From NCBI GenBank assembly GCA_910574205.1, contig CAJSYJ010000001.1, positions 930,001 to 994,000 on the forward strand: a stretch of 64,000 bases of DNA, read 5' to 3'. The position numbers and the translations under genes were made by a program. This document shows positions 56,664 to 64,000 of this stretch, one piece after another. Source of the DNA: Bacteroidales bacterium (GTDB lineage: Bacteria; Bacteroidota; Bacteroidia; Bacteroidales; Rikenellaceae). The stretch's first letter is position 1; every line of letters starts with the position of its first letter. The notes beneath the pieces are model-generated. The model saw nothing but the letters and a program-made list of their open reading frames with translations, had not been told where the DNA came from and did not search any database.

Positions 56664-57896
56664 ATGAAAGAGGCTATTGCAATTCTTACAGGTGGCGGTC
56701 CCGCACCGGGCATCAATACGGTCGTGGGCAGTGTGGCGAAGACCTTTCTGGCGAAGGGTTATCGAGTCATAGGTCTGCACTACGGCTATTCGGGCTTGTT
56801 CAATCCGAATCCGCGTTACGAGGATCTCGATCTGTTCAAGGTCGACTATATCTTTAATCAGGGCGGATCGTATCTGACGATGAGCCGCTTCAAGCCCACC
56901 GACAAGGACTTCGAGGAGAATTTCAATCTCGACTTTTTCAAGAACAACGACATAAAGCTGCTCGTAACCGTCGGCGGCGATGACACGGCATCGACGGCCA
57001 ACCGCATCGCCAAGTTCCTCGAAGCGAAGCAGTACAAGATCGCCAACATCCACGTTCCCAAGACTATCGACAACGACCTTCCGCTGCCCGCGGGCATGCC
57101 CACGTTCGGTTATCAGTCGGCCAAGAACGCCGGCTCGGTCATCGGCCGCGCCGTCTACAACGACGCACGCACCTCTAACAACTGGTTCGTCGTGGCGGCC
57201 ATGGGACGTTCGGCGGGACATCTGGCGTTCGGCATCGCCTCGGCTTGCCACTACCCGATGATTATCATCCCCGAGATGTTCAACAAGACGACCATTACTG
57301 TCGACAAGATCATCAACATGATGATTTCGTCGATCATCAAGCGCAAGCTCATAGGCATGGACTACGGCGTGGCGATGATATCGGAAGGTGTGTTCCACGC
57401 TCTGTCGGAGGAGGAGATCATCAAATCGGGCATCCACTTCTCGTATGACGAGCACGGACACCCCGAGCTGGGCAAGGTATCCAAGGCCATGATGTTCAAC
57501 GACCTGTTGGAGAAGAAGGTCAAGGAGCTGGGCTTGAAGGTCAAGTCGCGTCCGGTGGAGATCGGCTACGAGGTACGCTGCCAGACCCCCTGCGCATTCG
57601 ATCTGGTATACTGCTCGGAGCTGGGTATGGGCGTCTACAAGCTCTTCTCGGAGGGCAAGACGGGCTGCATGGTCTACATCAGTCAGGAGGGTTACGTATC
57701 GCCCCTCTATCTGAAAGATTTGCAGGACCCCGAGACCGGCAAGATTCCGCCTCGTCTGGTAGACATCCACTCGGACAAGATACAGCAGGTCATCGACAAT
57801 CTGATGAACTTCATCACGCCCGAGGACTACGAGGAGGCGCACAAATACGTGGCCGATCCCGAGACTTACGACTTCCGCAAGATACTCAACTGGTAG
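56664..57896 (+). CDS. pfp: 6-phosphofructokinase, probably PPi-dependent
   Basis: This 410-aa enzyme belongs to the PFK family: ILTGGGPAPGINTVVG at the N-terminus, the GGDD motif (about 108-111, VTVGGDDTASTA) and the PKTIDND motif (about 132-138). In the family, Asp in GGDD and Lys in PKTIDND are marks of pyrophosphate use, whereas ATP enzymes have GGDGS and PGTIDND. MGRSAGHLA and the C-terminal substrate region are also present. It converts fructose-6-phosphate to fructose-1,6-bisphosphate reversibly. It stands alone with its own promoter and terminator. Confidence 0.92.
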   Translation: MKEAIAILTGGGPAPGINTVVGSVAKTFLAKGYRVIGLHYGYSGLFNPNPRYEDLDLFKVDYIFNQGGSYLTMSRFKPTDKDFEENFNLDFFKNNDIKLLVTVGGDDTASTANRIAKFLEAKQYKIANIHVPKTIDNDLPLPAGMPTFGYQSAKNAGSVIGRAVYNDARTSNNWFVVAAMGRSAGHLAFGIASACHYPMIIIPEMFNKTTITVDKIINMMISSIIKRKLIGMDYGVAMISEGVFHALSEEEIIKSGIHFSYDEHGHPELGKVSKAMMFNDLLEKKVKELGLKVKSRPVEIGYEVRCQTPCAFDLVYCSELGMGVYKLFSEGKTGCMVYISQEGYVSPLYLKDLQDPETGKIPPRLVDIHSDKIQQVIDNLMNFITPEDYEEAHKYVADPETYDFRKILNW

Positions 57897-57910
57897 TCGC
57901 AAGCGAGTAT

Positions 57911-57951
57911 ATAGCAAAGGCGTATCCCACGAGGGGATACGCCTTTGCTAT
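57911..57951. terminator. Bidirectional terminator after pfp
   Basis: ATAGCAAAGGCGTATCCC pairs with GGGATACGCCTTTGCTAT around a short loop. Located between the convergent pfp and lrgB genes. Confidence 0.9.
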
Positions 57952-57972
57952 TATATAAAAGTCTGCGGCCGC

Positions 57973-58668
57973 TCAGAACAGCAGATCGGAGAGCAGCGGC
58001 ACCAAAAGCGCCGTTACCAGCCCCATGAGTCCCATAGCGAGACCGCTGGCCGCACCCTCAACCGCACCGATCTCGATAGCGCGTGCCGTGCCGATGCCGT
58101 GTGCGGCCGACCCCATGGCCAGCCCCCGCGCTACGGGATCGGCGATGCCGAGACGGTCGAGCATGCGCGGCGCGATGATGCTGCCGAAGATGCCCACGGC
58201 GATGACCACGACCGACGTTATGGCCTTGATGCCGCCGAAGGGTTCGACGACAGCCACGGCAATGGGCGCCGTAACGGACTTGGGAGCGAGCGAAGCCGCG
58301 ATGATCTCGTCGGCACCCATAATATATACTATGCCAACAACGCTGCCGATGCCGACGAGGCTGCCGACAACGACCGTTACAAGGATCGACAGCGCATGCG
58401 CCCTGAGCATTTCGACCTGCTCCCAGAGCAGATAGCCAAGCGCAACGACCGACATGTTCAGCAGGAGCGAGAACAACTCCGTAGCCTCGGCATAGCTCCC
58501 GTACTCGACGCCTGCGGCATGCAACAGGGAGATGAGTGCGACCACGCTCAGCAGCACGGGGTGCAGGAGCGCGATGCGGGTGCGGCGATAGACCGCGACA
58601 CCGGCGACATAGCAGCCGACAGTGAGCGCCAGAAGAAATATCCGCGATGAAACGAAATCGTGTATCAT
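57973..58668 (-). CDS. lrgB: LrgB-family membrane protein
   Basis: This 231-aa inner-membrane protein has about seven hydrophobic segments and the LrgB/CidB marks PHHVLL-like N-term (RTRIALLHPVLLSV), SLAPKSVTAPIAVAVVE, and a C-terminal SAAHGIGTARAIE segment. It pairs with LrgA. The family is linked to murein hydrolase export/anti-holin activity and, in some organisms, to pyruvate or glycolate transport; the function here is not shown. Its ATG overlaps the lrgA stop. Confidence 0.9.
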   Translation of the reverse strand: MIHDFVSSRIFLLALTVGCYVAGVAVYRRTRIALLHPVLLSVVALISLLHAAGVEYGSYAEATELFSLLLNMSVVALGYLLWEQVEMLRAHALSILVTVVVGSLVGIGSVVGIVYIMGADEIIAASLAPKSVTAPIAVAVVEPFGGIKAITSVVVIAVGIFGSIIAPRMLDRLGIADPVARGLAMGSAAHGIGTARAIEIGAVEGAASGLAMGLMGLVTALLVPLLSDLLF

Positions 58669-59000
58669 AGCTTTTTACCGAGTTTTTGCTGCATATACCC
58701 CACCACGGCTATAACCAGCAGCGTGCTCGCCGTGGCGGCCGTGATGATGCTCCACAGATTTTGCGAAAGAAGATCGTATGCGGCGACGATGCCCACACCC
58801 AGCGGAATGAAGAACATCGCCATATTGCCCAGAAGCATACGCGATATGTCGCGCACCTTGTCGGGTTTCAGCACACCCGAGCAGAGCGCCGCAAAGAGCA
58901 GTATCATGCCTATGACACCGCCCGACACCCAACCGCCCGTCAGGCGCGCAAGAAGCTCGCCTGCGGCATAGAATGCCAAAATGTAAAATACGCCTGTCAT
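58665..59000 (-). CDS. lrgA: LrgA/CidA-family membrane protein
   Basis: This 111-aa protein has four transmembrane helices and the LrgA marks: GGWVSGGVIGMILLFAALCSGVLKPDKVRDISRMLLGNMAMFFIPLGVGI. The ATG at 59000 is chosen because the upstream in-frame extension (to 59246) is not family-like and runs into the aspS terminator. It overlaps lrgB by 4 bp. Confidence 0.9.
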   Translation of the reverse strand: MTGVFYILAFYAAGELLARLTGGWVSGGVIGMILLFAALCSGVLKPDKVRDISRMLLGNMAMFFIPLGVGIVAAYDLLSQNLWSIITAATASTLLVIAVVGYMQQKLGKKL

Positions 59001-59162
59001 CGTTAAAGTTTTTCGTGTGGCAAAAGTAGTCAAAAACAGCTTACAGCGTATGCCGTATCTACGGGAATACGCGCCCGGGGTCGCATTCTCGCTCACGACG
59101 GCCGGCGGCACACGGCAGAGGGCGACCCTCGCGATCCGAACCCGGCACGCCTCCGGCCGAAA

Positions 59163-59188
59163 AAAAGTCCGGCTTCGGCCGGACTTTT
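59163..59188. terminator. aspS terminator
   Basis: AAAAGTCCGGC-TTCG-GCCGGACTTTT with a UUCG loop and A/T tails on both sides. Downstream of aspS on the minus strand. Confidence 0.9.
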
Positions 59189-59252
59189 CTCTATTCGCTC
59201 CGACTGAGCGCAGTTGTATCTCGCTGCGGCTGTGCCGCTTGCGCATCGGAGA

Positions 59253-61010
59253 TTACTCGACCTCTCTGAGCGACAGATAAAGCTCGTCGAGCTGCGAGGG
59301 ATCGACCTCGGAGGGGGCGTCGAGCATGACGTCGCGGCCGGCATTGTTCTTCGGGAATGCTATATAGTCGCGTATCGAGTCCGAGCCGCCGAACAGCGAG
59401 CAGAGACGGTCGAAACCGAAGGCGAGGCCTCCGTGGGGAGGTGCACCGAACTTGAAGGCGTTCATCAGGAAGCCGAACTGCTCCTCGGCCTGCTCGGGCG
59501 TGAAGCCCAGAGCCTCGAACACCTTGGCCTGCAACTCCGACGAATGGATACGGATCGAGCCGCCGCCGATCTCCGTACCGTTGCATACGAAGTCGTAGGC
59601 ATTGGCGCGCATCTTGCCAAGCTCGCCGGTCTCGAAATAGCCGACATCCTCGGGCTTGGGCGAAGTAAAGGGGTGGTGCATAGCATAGAAGCGCGCCGTC
59701 TCCTCGTCCCACTCGAACATGGGGAAGTCCACGACCCAGAGCGGGGCGAACTTCTTCGGATCGCGCAATCCGAGCCGCTGCGCCACTTCCAGGCGCAACG
59801 TACACAACTGGTTAAGAGTCTTGAACTTCTCTCCGCAGAGGATCAATATCAGATCGCCCGGCTTGGCGCCCGTGCGCTCGGCCATGGCGCGAAGATCATC
59901 CGCCGCGAAGAACTTGTCGACCGACGACTTGAAGCTGCCGCTCTCGTCGACCTTGATCCATACCAGACCCTTGGCTCCCACCTGCGGGCGCTTGACGAAC
60001 TCGGTAAGCTCGTCTATCTGCTTGCGCGTATATCCGGCGCAGCCCTCGGCTGCGAAGCCGACGACATAGTCGGCCGAATCGAATACCGTAAAGCCGTGTC
60101 CGTGTGCCAGATCGGTCATATCGGCGAACTCCATGCCGAATCTGAGGTCGGGCTTGTCGGAGCCGTATTTCTCCATAGCCTCGATCCACGGCATGCGGCG
60201 GAACGGCTCGGCGAACTCCACGCCCAGCACCTCGCGGAACATGTGGCGCGCCCAGCGCTCGAAGATCTCCAATACGTCCTCCTGCTCGACGAACGACATC
60301 TCGCAGTCGATCTGCGTGAACTCGGGCTGACGGTCGGCCCTGAGATCCTCGTCGCGGAAGCATCTCACGATCTGGAAATAGCGGTCGTAACCGGCCACCA
60401 TAAGCAGCTGTTTGAGCGTCTGCGGCGACTGCGGCAGCGCATAGAACTGATTGGGGTTCATGCGGCTGGGCACGATGAAGTCGCGCGCGCCCTCGGGCGT
60501 CGATTTGATAAGATAGGGCGTCTCTATTTCGAGGAATCCCTCCCTGTCGAGGAACGTGCGCACGGCCTGTGCCATGCGGTGGCGCAGGATCATCGCACGC
60601 TGCAAGGGCGGACGTCTGAGGTCGAGATAGCGGTATTTCATTCTAAGGTCGTCGCCGCCGTCCGACGTCTCCTCGATAGTAAAGGGAGGCGTCTGGGCAC
60701 GATTGAGTATAACGATGCTCTCGGCCGCGATCTCGATCTCGCCCGTAGGCATCTTGGGGTTCTTCGACGAGCGCTCGACGACGCGCCCGGTAACCTGCAA
60801 AACGTATTCGCGGCCTATCTCCGCCGCAGCCTCGCGCGCCGTTTCGGGCGAGTGCTCCTCGACGGCGACCTGCACCAGACCGTAGCGGTCGCGCAGATCG
60901 AAGAATGTCATAGCGCCCAGATTGCGCACCTTCTGCACCCATCCCGCGAGCGTTACCGTCTGACCGGCATTGCAGAGTCGGAGCTCTCCGCAAGTATGTG
61001 TTCTGTACAT
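59253..61010 (-). CDS. aspS: Aspartyl-tRNA synthetase
   Basis: This 585-aa class IIb synthetase charges tRNA-Asp. Motifs: an OB-fold anticodon-binding domain at the N-terminus ([25 protein letters not shown]), [57 protein letters not shown], class II motif 2 [17 protein letters not shown], a bacterial GAD insertion (about 290-420) and motif 3 [10 protein letters not shown]. The ATG at 61010 is preferred because an earlier in-frame ATG at 61049 overlaps the promoter box. Confidence 0.96.
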   Translation of the reverse strand: MYRTHTCGELRLCNAGQTVTLAGWVQKVRNLGAMTFFDLRDRYGLVQVAVEEHSPETAREAAAEIGREYVLQVTGRVVERSSKNPKMPTGEIEIAAESIVILNRAQTPPFTIEETSDGGDDLRMKYRYLDLRRPPLQRAMILRHRMAQAVRTFLDREGFLEIETPYLIKSTPEGARDFIVPSRMNPNQFYALPQSPQTLKQLLMVAGYDRYFQIVRCFRDEDLRADRQPEFTQIDCEMSFVEQEDVLEIFERWARHMFREVLGVEFAEPFRRMPWIEAMEKYGSDKPDLRFGMEFADMTDLAHGHGFTVFDSADYVVGFAAEGCAGYTRKQIDELTEFVKRPQVGAKGLVWIKVDESGSFKSSVDKFFAADDLRAMAERTGAKPGDLILILCGEKFKTLNQLCTLRLEVAQRLGLRDPKKFAPLWVVDFPMFEWDEETARFYAMHHPFTSPKPEDVGYFETGELGKMRANAYDFVCNGTEIGGGSIRIHSSELQAKVFEALGFTPEQAEEQFGFLMNAFKFGAPPHGGLAFGFDRLCSLFGGSDSIRDYIAFPKNNAGRDVMLDAPSEVDPSQLDELYLSLREVE

Positions 61011-61046
61011 AAGAATTGTATTTGAGTTTTTCGATTTCTTCCTTTT

Positions 61047-61054
61047 CAAAGATA
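61047..61054 (-). promoter_or_regulatory. aspS -7 element
   Basis: TATCTTTG on the minus strand; transcription would start near 61040, 30 nt before the ATG at 61010. Confidence 0.65.
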
Positions 61055-61124
61055 CTTCCGCCCCGGCAAAACATACCGACCGCCGACCGCTGCCGATGGC
61101 ATATATGCGGATTCCGACTCAACC

Positions 61125-61329
61125 CTCGGCAAATTGCAAACGGAGTTTGCATTTGTTTTTCGGCTTACTCGTATCTCTGGCTGCGCCGAAGATACTCCCG
61201 CTCGGCAAATTGCAAACGAGGTTTGCATTTGTTTTTCGGCTTACTCGTATCTCTGGCTGCGCCGAAGATACTCCCGCTCGGCAAATTGCAAACGAAGTTT
61301 GCATTTGCCCTCGCTTACTCGTATCTTTG
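61125..61329 (+). repeat. Three tandem 76-bp repeats leading into a promoter
   Basis: Copies begin at 61125, 61201 and 61277. Each has a hairpin from GCAAATTGCAAAC and GTTTGCATTTGC. Copies 1 and 2 end in TATCTCTGG; the third is truncated and ends in TATCTTTG, a good -7 element. No protein is encoded. Confidence 0.88.
61322..61329 (+). promoter_or_regulatory. tadA -7 element
   Basis: TATCTTTG, 59 bp before the tadA ATG. The two upstream repeats carry the near-miss TATCTCTG. Confidence 0.65.
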
Positions 61330-61387
61330 CGAACGACAAAGTTAGCTGTTTTTTATAAAAACGCGGTTAATTGGAGCTATAAATTTC

Positions 61388-61831
61388 ATGGACACGAAAG
61401 CTAAGGACGAAAAATATATGCGCATGGCGCTCGACGAGGCGCGCAAGGCGCTGGCCATGCAGGAGGTGCCGATCGGTGCCGTCGTGGTCGCGGGCGACCG
61501 CATCGTGGGGCGCGGTCACAACCTCGTCGAGACGCTCGCCGACTCGACGGCACACGCCGAGATGCAGGCGCTGACGGCCGCCATGTCGACACTCGGCGGG
61601 AAATATCTGACCGATTGCACGATTTATGTCACAGTCGAGCCGTGCGCGATGTGCGCCGGCGCGCTGGCATGGAGCCGCGTGGCGCGCGTGGTATACGGCG
61701 CGGCCGACCCCAAGCGCGGCTACTCGACATTCTCCGAGAGGCTGCTGCACCCCCGCACGGAGCTGACGGCGGGCGTCATGGAGGCCGAATGCAGAGAGCT
61801 CATGGAGGGCTTTTTCGCGTCGCTGCGGTAG
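61388..61831 (+). CDS. tadA: tRNA-specific adenosine deaminase
   Basis: This 147-aa zinc-dependent deaminase converts A34 to inosine in tRNA-Arg(ACG). The catalytic HAE (AHAEMQAL) and PCAMCAGA motifs are intact, with VPIGAVVVAGDRIVGRGHN at the start of the domain and the C-terminal RLLHPRTELTAGVMEAEC. It is of normal length. It has its own promoter in the third repeat. Confidence 0.94.
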   Translation: MDTKAKDEKYMRMALDEARKALAMQEVPIGAVVVAGDRIVGRGHNLVETLADSTAHAEMQALTAAMSTLGGKYLTDCTIYVTVEPCAMCAGALAWSRVARVVYGAADPKRGYSTFSERLLHPRTELTAGVMEAECRELMEGFFASLR

Positions 61832-61837
61832 GGCTAT

Positions 61838-61868
61838 TTTGAAAAATGAAAAAATAATCTTATTTTTG
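61838..61868 (+). promoter_or_regulatory. Promoter of TPR protein
   Basis: TTTG (61838-61841), 19 bp, TATTTTTG (61861-61868), an almost ideal Bacteroidetes promoter. It rules out an in-frame ATG at 61839. Confidence 0.8.
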
Positions 61869-61928
61869 CACTATACGGAGTACTCCGTTAACGGTAGTGA
61901 CCGAACATTAAAATTTGATATAAGCGTT

Positions 61929-62873
61929 ATGAAAAAATTTATTTTGAGCGTTGCCGCCCTCATGTGCTCGGTAACGTTGTTCGCACAGTCGGAGATCGTT
62001 TCGACCTTCAACGAGGCGGTAACGGCCGCCAAAGGCAAGAATTACAGCGAGGCCCTCGACCTCTTCAACAAGGTCATCGACGAGGGTATCGACTCTGAGG
62101 ATGCCACCGTCCAGGGTCTTGTAACCAAGTCTAAGAGCCTTGTGTCGACATGCTACCAGAGCATGGGTACGGCTGCCGCCGCTGCCGGCAACTACGACGA
62201 GGCTCTGGCCAACTTGCAGAAGGCTGCCGAGACGGCCGAGCTGTACGACAATGCCCGCGCGCTGGCCAAGGCCAAGCAGACCATAGCCAACGTATATCAG
62301 GCCCAGGGTGCCGACGCCTTCAACGCCGGCGACTATGCCACCGCTATCGAGGTATTCTCGAAGGGCTACGAGGCCAACCCCCGCAATACCGACATGGCGC
62401 TGAACCTCGCCGAGAGCTACTTCAAGAGCGACCGCTACCAGGAGGGTATGGCAATATGCGCCGATATCGAGAAACTGCCCGAAGCCAAGTATGCCGAGGC
62501 TATCGCCGAGGCGCAGGCCAAGATGAGCCTCTACACCAATAACGAGGTGGCCAAGTTACAGATGGCGAACGACTACGACGGCATCATCGCCATGGCTGAG
62601 CAGCTCGACAACGAGGCTCTGGCCAAGAAGATCGCATTGCAGGCATATCTCGGCAAGAAGGACTACAACAAGGTAATCGAGTTGGCCGAGGCCGCTGCTG
62701 CCGTACAGCCCAACGACGAGGAGCGCAGCGACGTATACTACCTGCTCGGCATGGCCTACAACGCGAAGGGCAACGCCCCCGAAAAGACGATCGAGGCCAT
62801 GAAGAAGGTAACGGCAGGCGACAAGGTCGCCGTAGCACAGAAGGCTATCGCCGATCTGTCGCAGAACAAATAA
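61929..62873 (+). CDS. Secreted TPR-repeat protein
   Basis: This 314-aa protein has a signal peptide (1-19, ending LFAQ) and then tandem TPR helices, e.g. NEAVTAAKGKNYSEALDLFNKVIDEG, GNYDEALANLQKAAETAELYDNARALAKAKQTIANVYQAQG, AFNAGDYATAIEVFSKGYEANPRNTDMALNLAESY and DVYYLLGMAYNAKG. It would act in the periplasm as a protein-protein scaffold. No enzyme domain. It is closely related in plan to TPR proteins abundant in the phylum; partner unknown. Confidence 0.88.
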   Translation: MKKFILSVAALMCSVTLFAQSEIVSTFNEAVTAAKGKNYSEALDLFNKVIDEGIDSEDATVQGLVTKSKSLVSTCYQSMGTAAAAAGNYDEALANLQKAAETAELYDNARALAKAKQTIANVYQAQGADAFNAGDYATAIEVFSKGYEANPRNTDMALNLAESYFKSDRYQEGMAICADIEKLPEAKYAEAIAEAQAKMSLYTNNEVAKLQMANDYDGIIAMAEQLDNEALAKKIALQAYLGKKDYNKVIELAEAAAAVQPNDEERSDVYYLLGMAYNAKGNAPEKTIEAMKKVTAGDKVAVAQKAIADLSQNK

Positions 62874-62897
62874 ACCGTATATCTCGGATTACATAAG

Positions 62898-62925
62898 CGC
62901 CGGACGACATGTCCGGCGTTTTTTT
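62898..62925 (+). terminator. Terminator of TPR gene
   Basis: CGCCGGAC and GTCCGGCG around a 5-nt loop, followed by seven T. Confidence 0.9.
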
Positions 62926-63175
62926 ATGCGCATCGCGCCTCACACGCCCGACATTCGGCGGGCGGAGCTTTTCTCTGAAAACATTGTCGCGGCCGCACGG
63001 CCGCGTCCTGGGCCGGATCCGATAAACCGAACGCCTCGGTTCACACCGCCGATTGCAGTCTGCTATCGGCACGACGCATGTTTTGCGGCCGCGAACTTTC
63101 CGCTCGCCCCGGCGACGGCATACCCTGACGTCCGTCCCGCGGCAGGCTGTGCCGACACATCCGGCACCGGGCAGC
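62926..63175. other. Non-coding, GC-rich
   Basis: No gene I can support; overlapping open frames on both strands look accidental. Confidence 0.4.
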
Positions 63176-63496
63176 CTACCCGTCGTCACGACACCGCCGG
63201 ACGATCTGCCGGCCGGACGAACGTCGACATTCGTAGCAGGTCAGAGACGAAAAGTAATCGCGCAGCTCGTCATGCGTCGCGCAGCGTATATAACGATAGC
63301 GTTCGGGGAGATCGTGCCAGATTCTGAACTCGCGCAGATTGCGGCTGCTCGATTCGAGATATACCGTGCCGCCGGCTCTCTTGTCGAACACGCCCCACAG
63401 GCTGCTCGACGCCGGACACTGTCGGTCGATCGGATGAAACAGATACAACTCTCCGGCAACCAAGTGGATAGGATGTCGCACCAAACACTTTTTCAT
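63176..63496 (-). CDS. Hypothetical protein downstream of candidate RNA
   Basis: A 106-codon frame starting MKKCLVRHPIHLVAG and containing SSRNLREFRIWHDLPERYRYIRCATHDELRDYFSSLTCYEC. Codon use resembles the core genes (CTG CGC GAG TTC, GAG CTG CGC GAT). No family is recognised. It begins about 25 bp after the 3' T run of the RNA element and in the same direction, so that element may act as its leader. Could be accidental. Confidence 0.45.
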   Translation of the reverse strand: MKKCLVRHPIHLVAGELYLFHPIDRQCPASSSLWGVFDKRAGGTVYLESSSRNLREFRIWHDLPERYRYIRCATHDELRDYFSSLTCYECRRSSGRQIVRRCRDDG

Positions 63497-63521
63497 AACG
63501 TCATATTACATTCCGTCTTTA

Positions 63522-63712
63522 TCAAAAAAGCGCGACACCCGAATGCCGTACACGAATCAGCCGAGGACCAGTCGGTGCAGCAAAGTACGAACAAACAGGA
63601 ATCGCGCCCGTAAATTCTGCGCTATCCAGACTGTTCGTTTGCCGCATTTCTTGTGTTGGTCCTTTCTGATTCGACAAACAGGTACAACCGACATTATGCC
63701 GGTTGCATATTT
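63522..63712 (-). ncRNA. Candidate structured RNA family, copy 2
   Basis: On the minus strand the order is the same as in copy 1: promoter, 13 nt, hairpin CAACCGGCA-TAA-TGTCGGTTG (63705-63685), a segment with TGCGGCAAACGAACAG (TGCGGCAGGCGAACAG in copy 1), then an outer stem GCGCGA/TCGCGC (63607-63602 with 63535-63530), an inner CGTAC/GTACG pairing, loop GTCCTCGGCTGATTC and TTTTTT at the end. A 45-codon frame (MSVVPVCRIRKDQHKKCGKRT to LVLG) overlaps it, so a small protein is the alternative reading. Confidence 0.6.
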
Positions 63713-63718
63713 CTTAAA

Positions 63719-63749
63719 CAAATTTATGAATTTTTTATAGGATAACAAA
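63719..63749 (-). promoter_or_regulatory. Promoter of candidate structured RNA, copy 2
   Basis: TTTG (63749-63746), 19 bp, TAAATTTG (63726-63719) on the minus strand, matching the consensus. Confidence 0.7.
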
Positions 63750-64000
63750 CATTTCGGACGCTATTTCTGGATTTATTCGGATTTTTACCGCCCCGCGCGA
63801 CCGCCACGACACGCCGCCACCCGCCGACAGCACCACAGCCGGCCTCTCCATACCGGCCGGCAAAGCCGTTTTCCGGCTCTCAGACAACGGCCTTACACCC
63901 CTCGACGACTATGCGCCGCAGCGGCCGCCGCTCGCCCCGACCGCACAACGAATCATCGGCCGTTAAATTCCGATATTCAAGATATGGGGCCTCCCAACGC
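63750..64000. other. Window end, no gene seen
   Basis: A GC-rich stretch with no supported feature. A gene may start beyond the edge. Confidence 0.3.

Noticed and set aside
59214..61025. A 603-codon open frame on the plus strand
   Set aside because: It is the antisense of aspS, which has all synthetase motifs and a promoter and terminator in place.
61125..61330. CRISPR array
   Set aside because: The whole 76-bp unit, including the would-be spacers, is repeated; no cas gene.
63053..63613. 186-codon plus-strand frame
   Set aside because: Overlaps on the opposite strand a better-looking frame (63176-63496) and the RNA element; composition looks accidental.

Overview
The window looks like chromosome from a high-GC member of the Bacteroidales, most like Alistipes/Rikenellaceae. 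Three things support this. Recurrent promoters have the Bacteroidetes form (TTTG, 19-20 bp, TAnnTTTG). There are families typical of the phylum: BACON lipoprotein, Omp28-like lipoprotein, BatD/BatE, type B L31, a PPi-type phosphofructokinase, WG-repeat protein, PepSY-like secreted proteins and a MobB-type relaxase remnant. GC is high everywhere except one AT-rich island. The species assignment is inference.

Layout. 1-9181: a cluster on the minus strand (BACON lipoprotein running off the edge, two paralogous secreted calcineurin-like phosphoesterases, a GlpT-like transporter, GlpD), then a plus-strand DeoR/GlpR-like regulator; together they read as a glycerol-3-phosphate scavenging locus, complemented by glpK-glpF at 53-56 kb. 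9333-19016: dnaX (with an A10 slippage site), tyrS, folB, class I fumarase, batD-batE, recR and a second DeoR regulator. 19872-26794: four secreted or envelope genes on the minus strand (978-aa lipoprotein, TlpA-like thioredoxin, DUF6029-like beta-barrel, Omp28-like lipoprotein). 27145-36625: rlmD, an MBL hydrolase, trmD, a hybrid histidine kinase plus NtrC-type regulator, a small secreted protein, then lpxB with two small genes. 36841-42019: tRNA-Met/Ile2, rpmE2, a degraded relaxase and an AT-rich three-gene operon next to tRNA-Phe, i.e. an accessory island. 42108-47852: flavodiiron protein, DHOD-like enzyme and the dTDP-rhamnose genes rfbACDB. 48150-52700: repeat-rich and mostly non-coding, with a tRNA-editing enzyme, two small membrane proteins and a candidate structured RNA. 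52707-62873: PepSY-like protein, glpF, glpK, a stand-alone TonB plug protein, PPi-PFK, lrgAB, aspS, tadA and a TPR protein. The right end holds a second, inverted copy of the candidate RNA.

The strongest leads are: (i) an A10 tract followed by a small hairpin in dnaX, where slipping either way gives a short gamma-like product; (ii) two divergent ~190-nt elements, each with a canonical promoter, a 5' hairpin whose arms covary, a paired 3' stem and a conserved loop, suggesting an undescribed RNA family (one copy also has an ORF, so a small-protein reading is not excluded); (iii) 9-base G/C tracts in the signal-peptide regions of two secreted proteins, which could switch by slippage; (iv) the AT-rich island with unrecognised genes, one broken by a single extra A.
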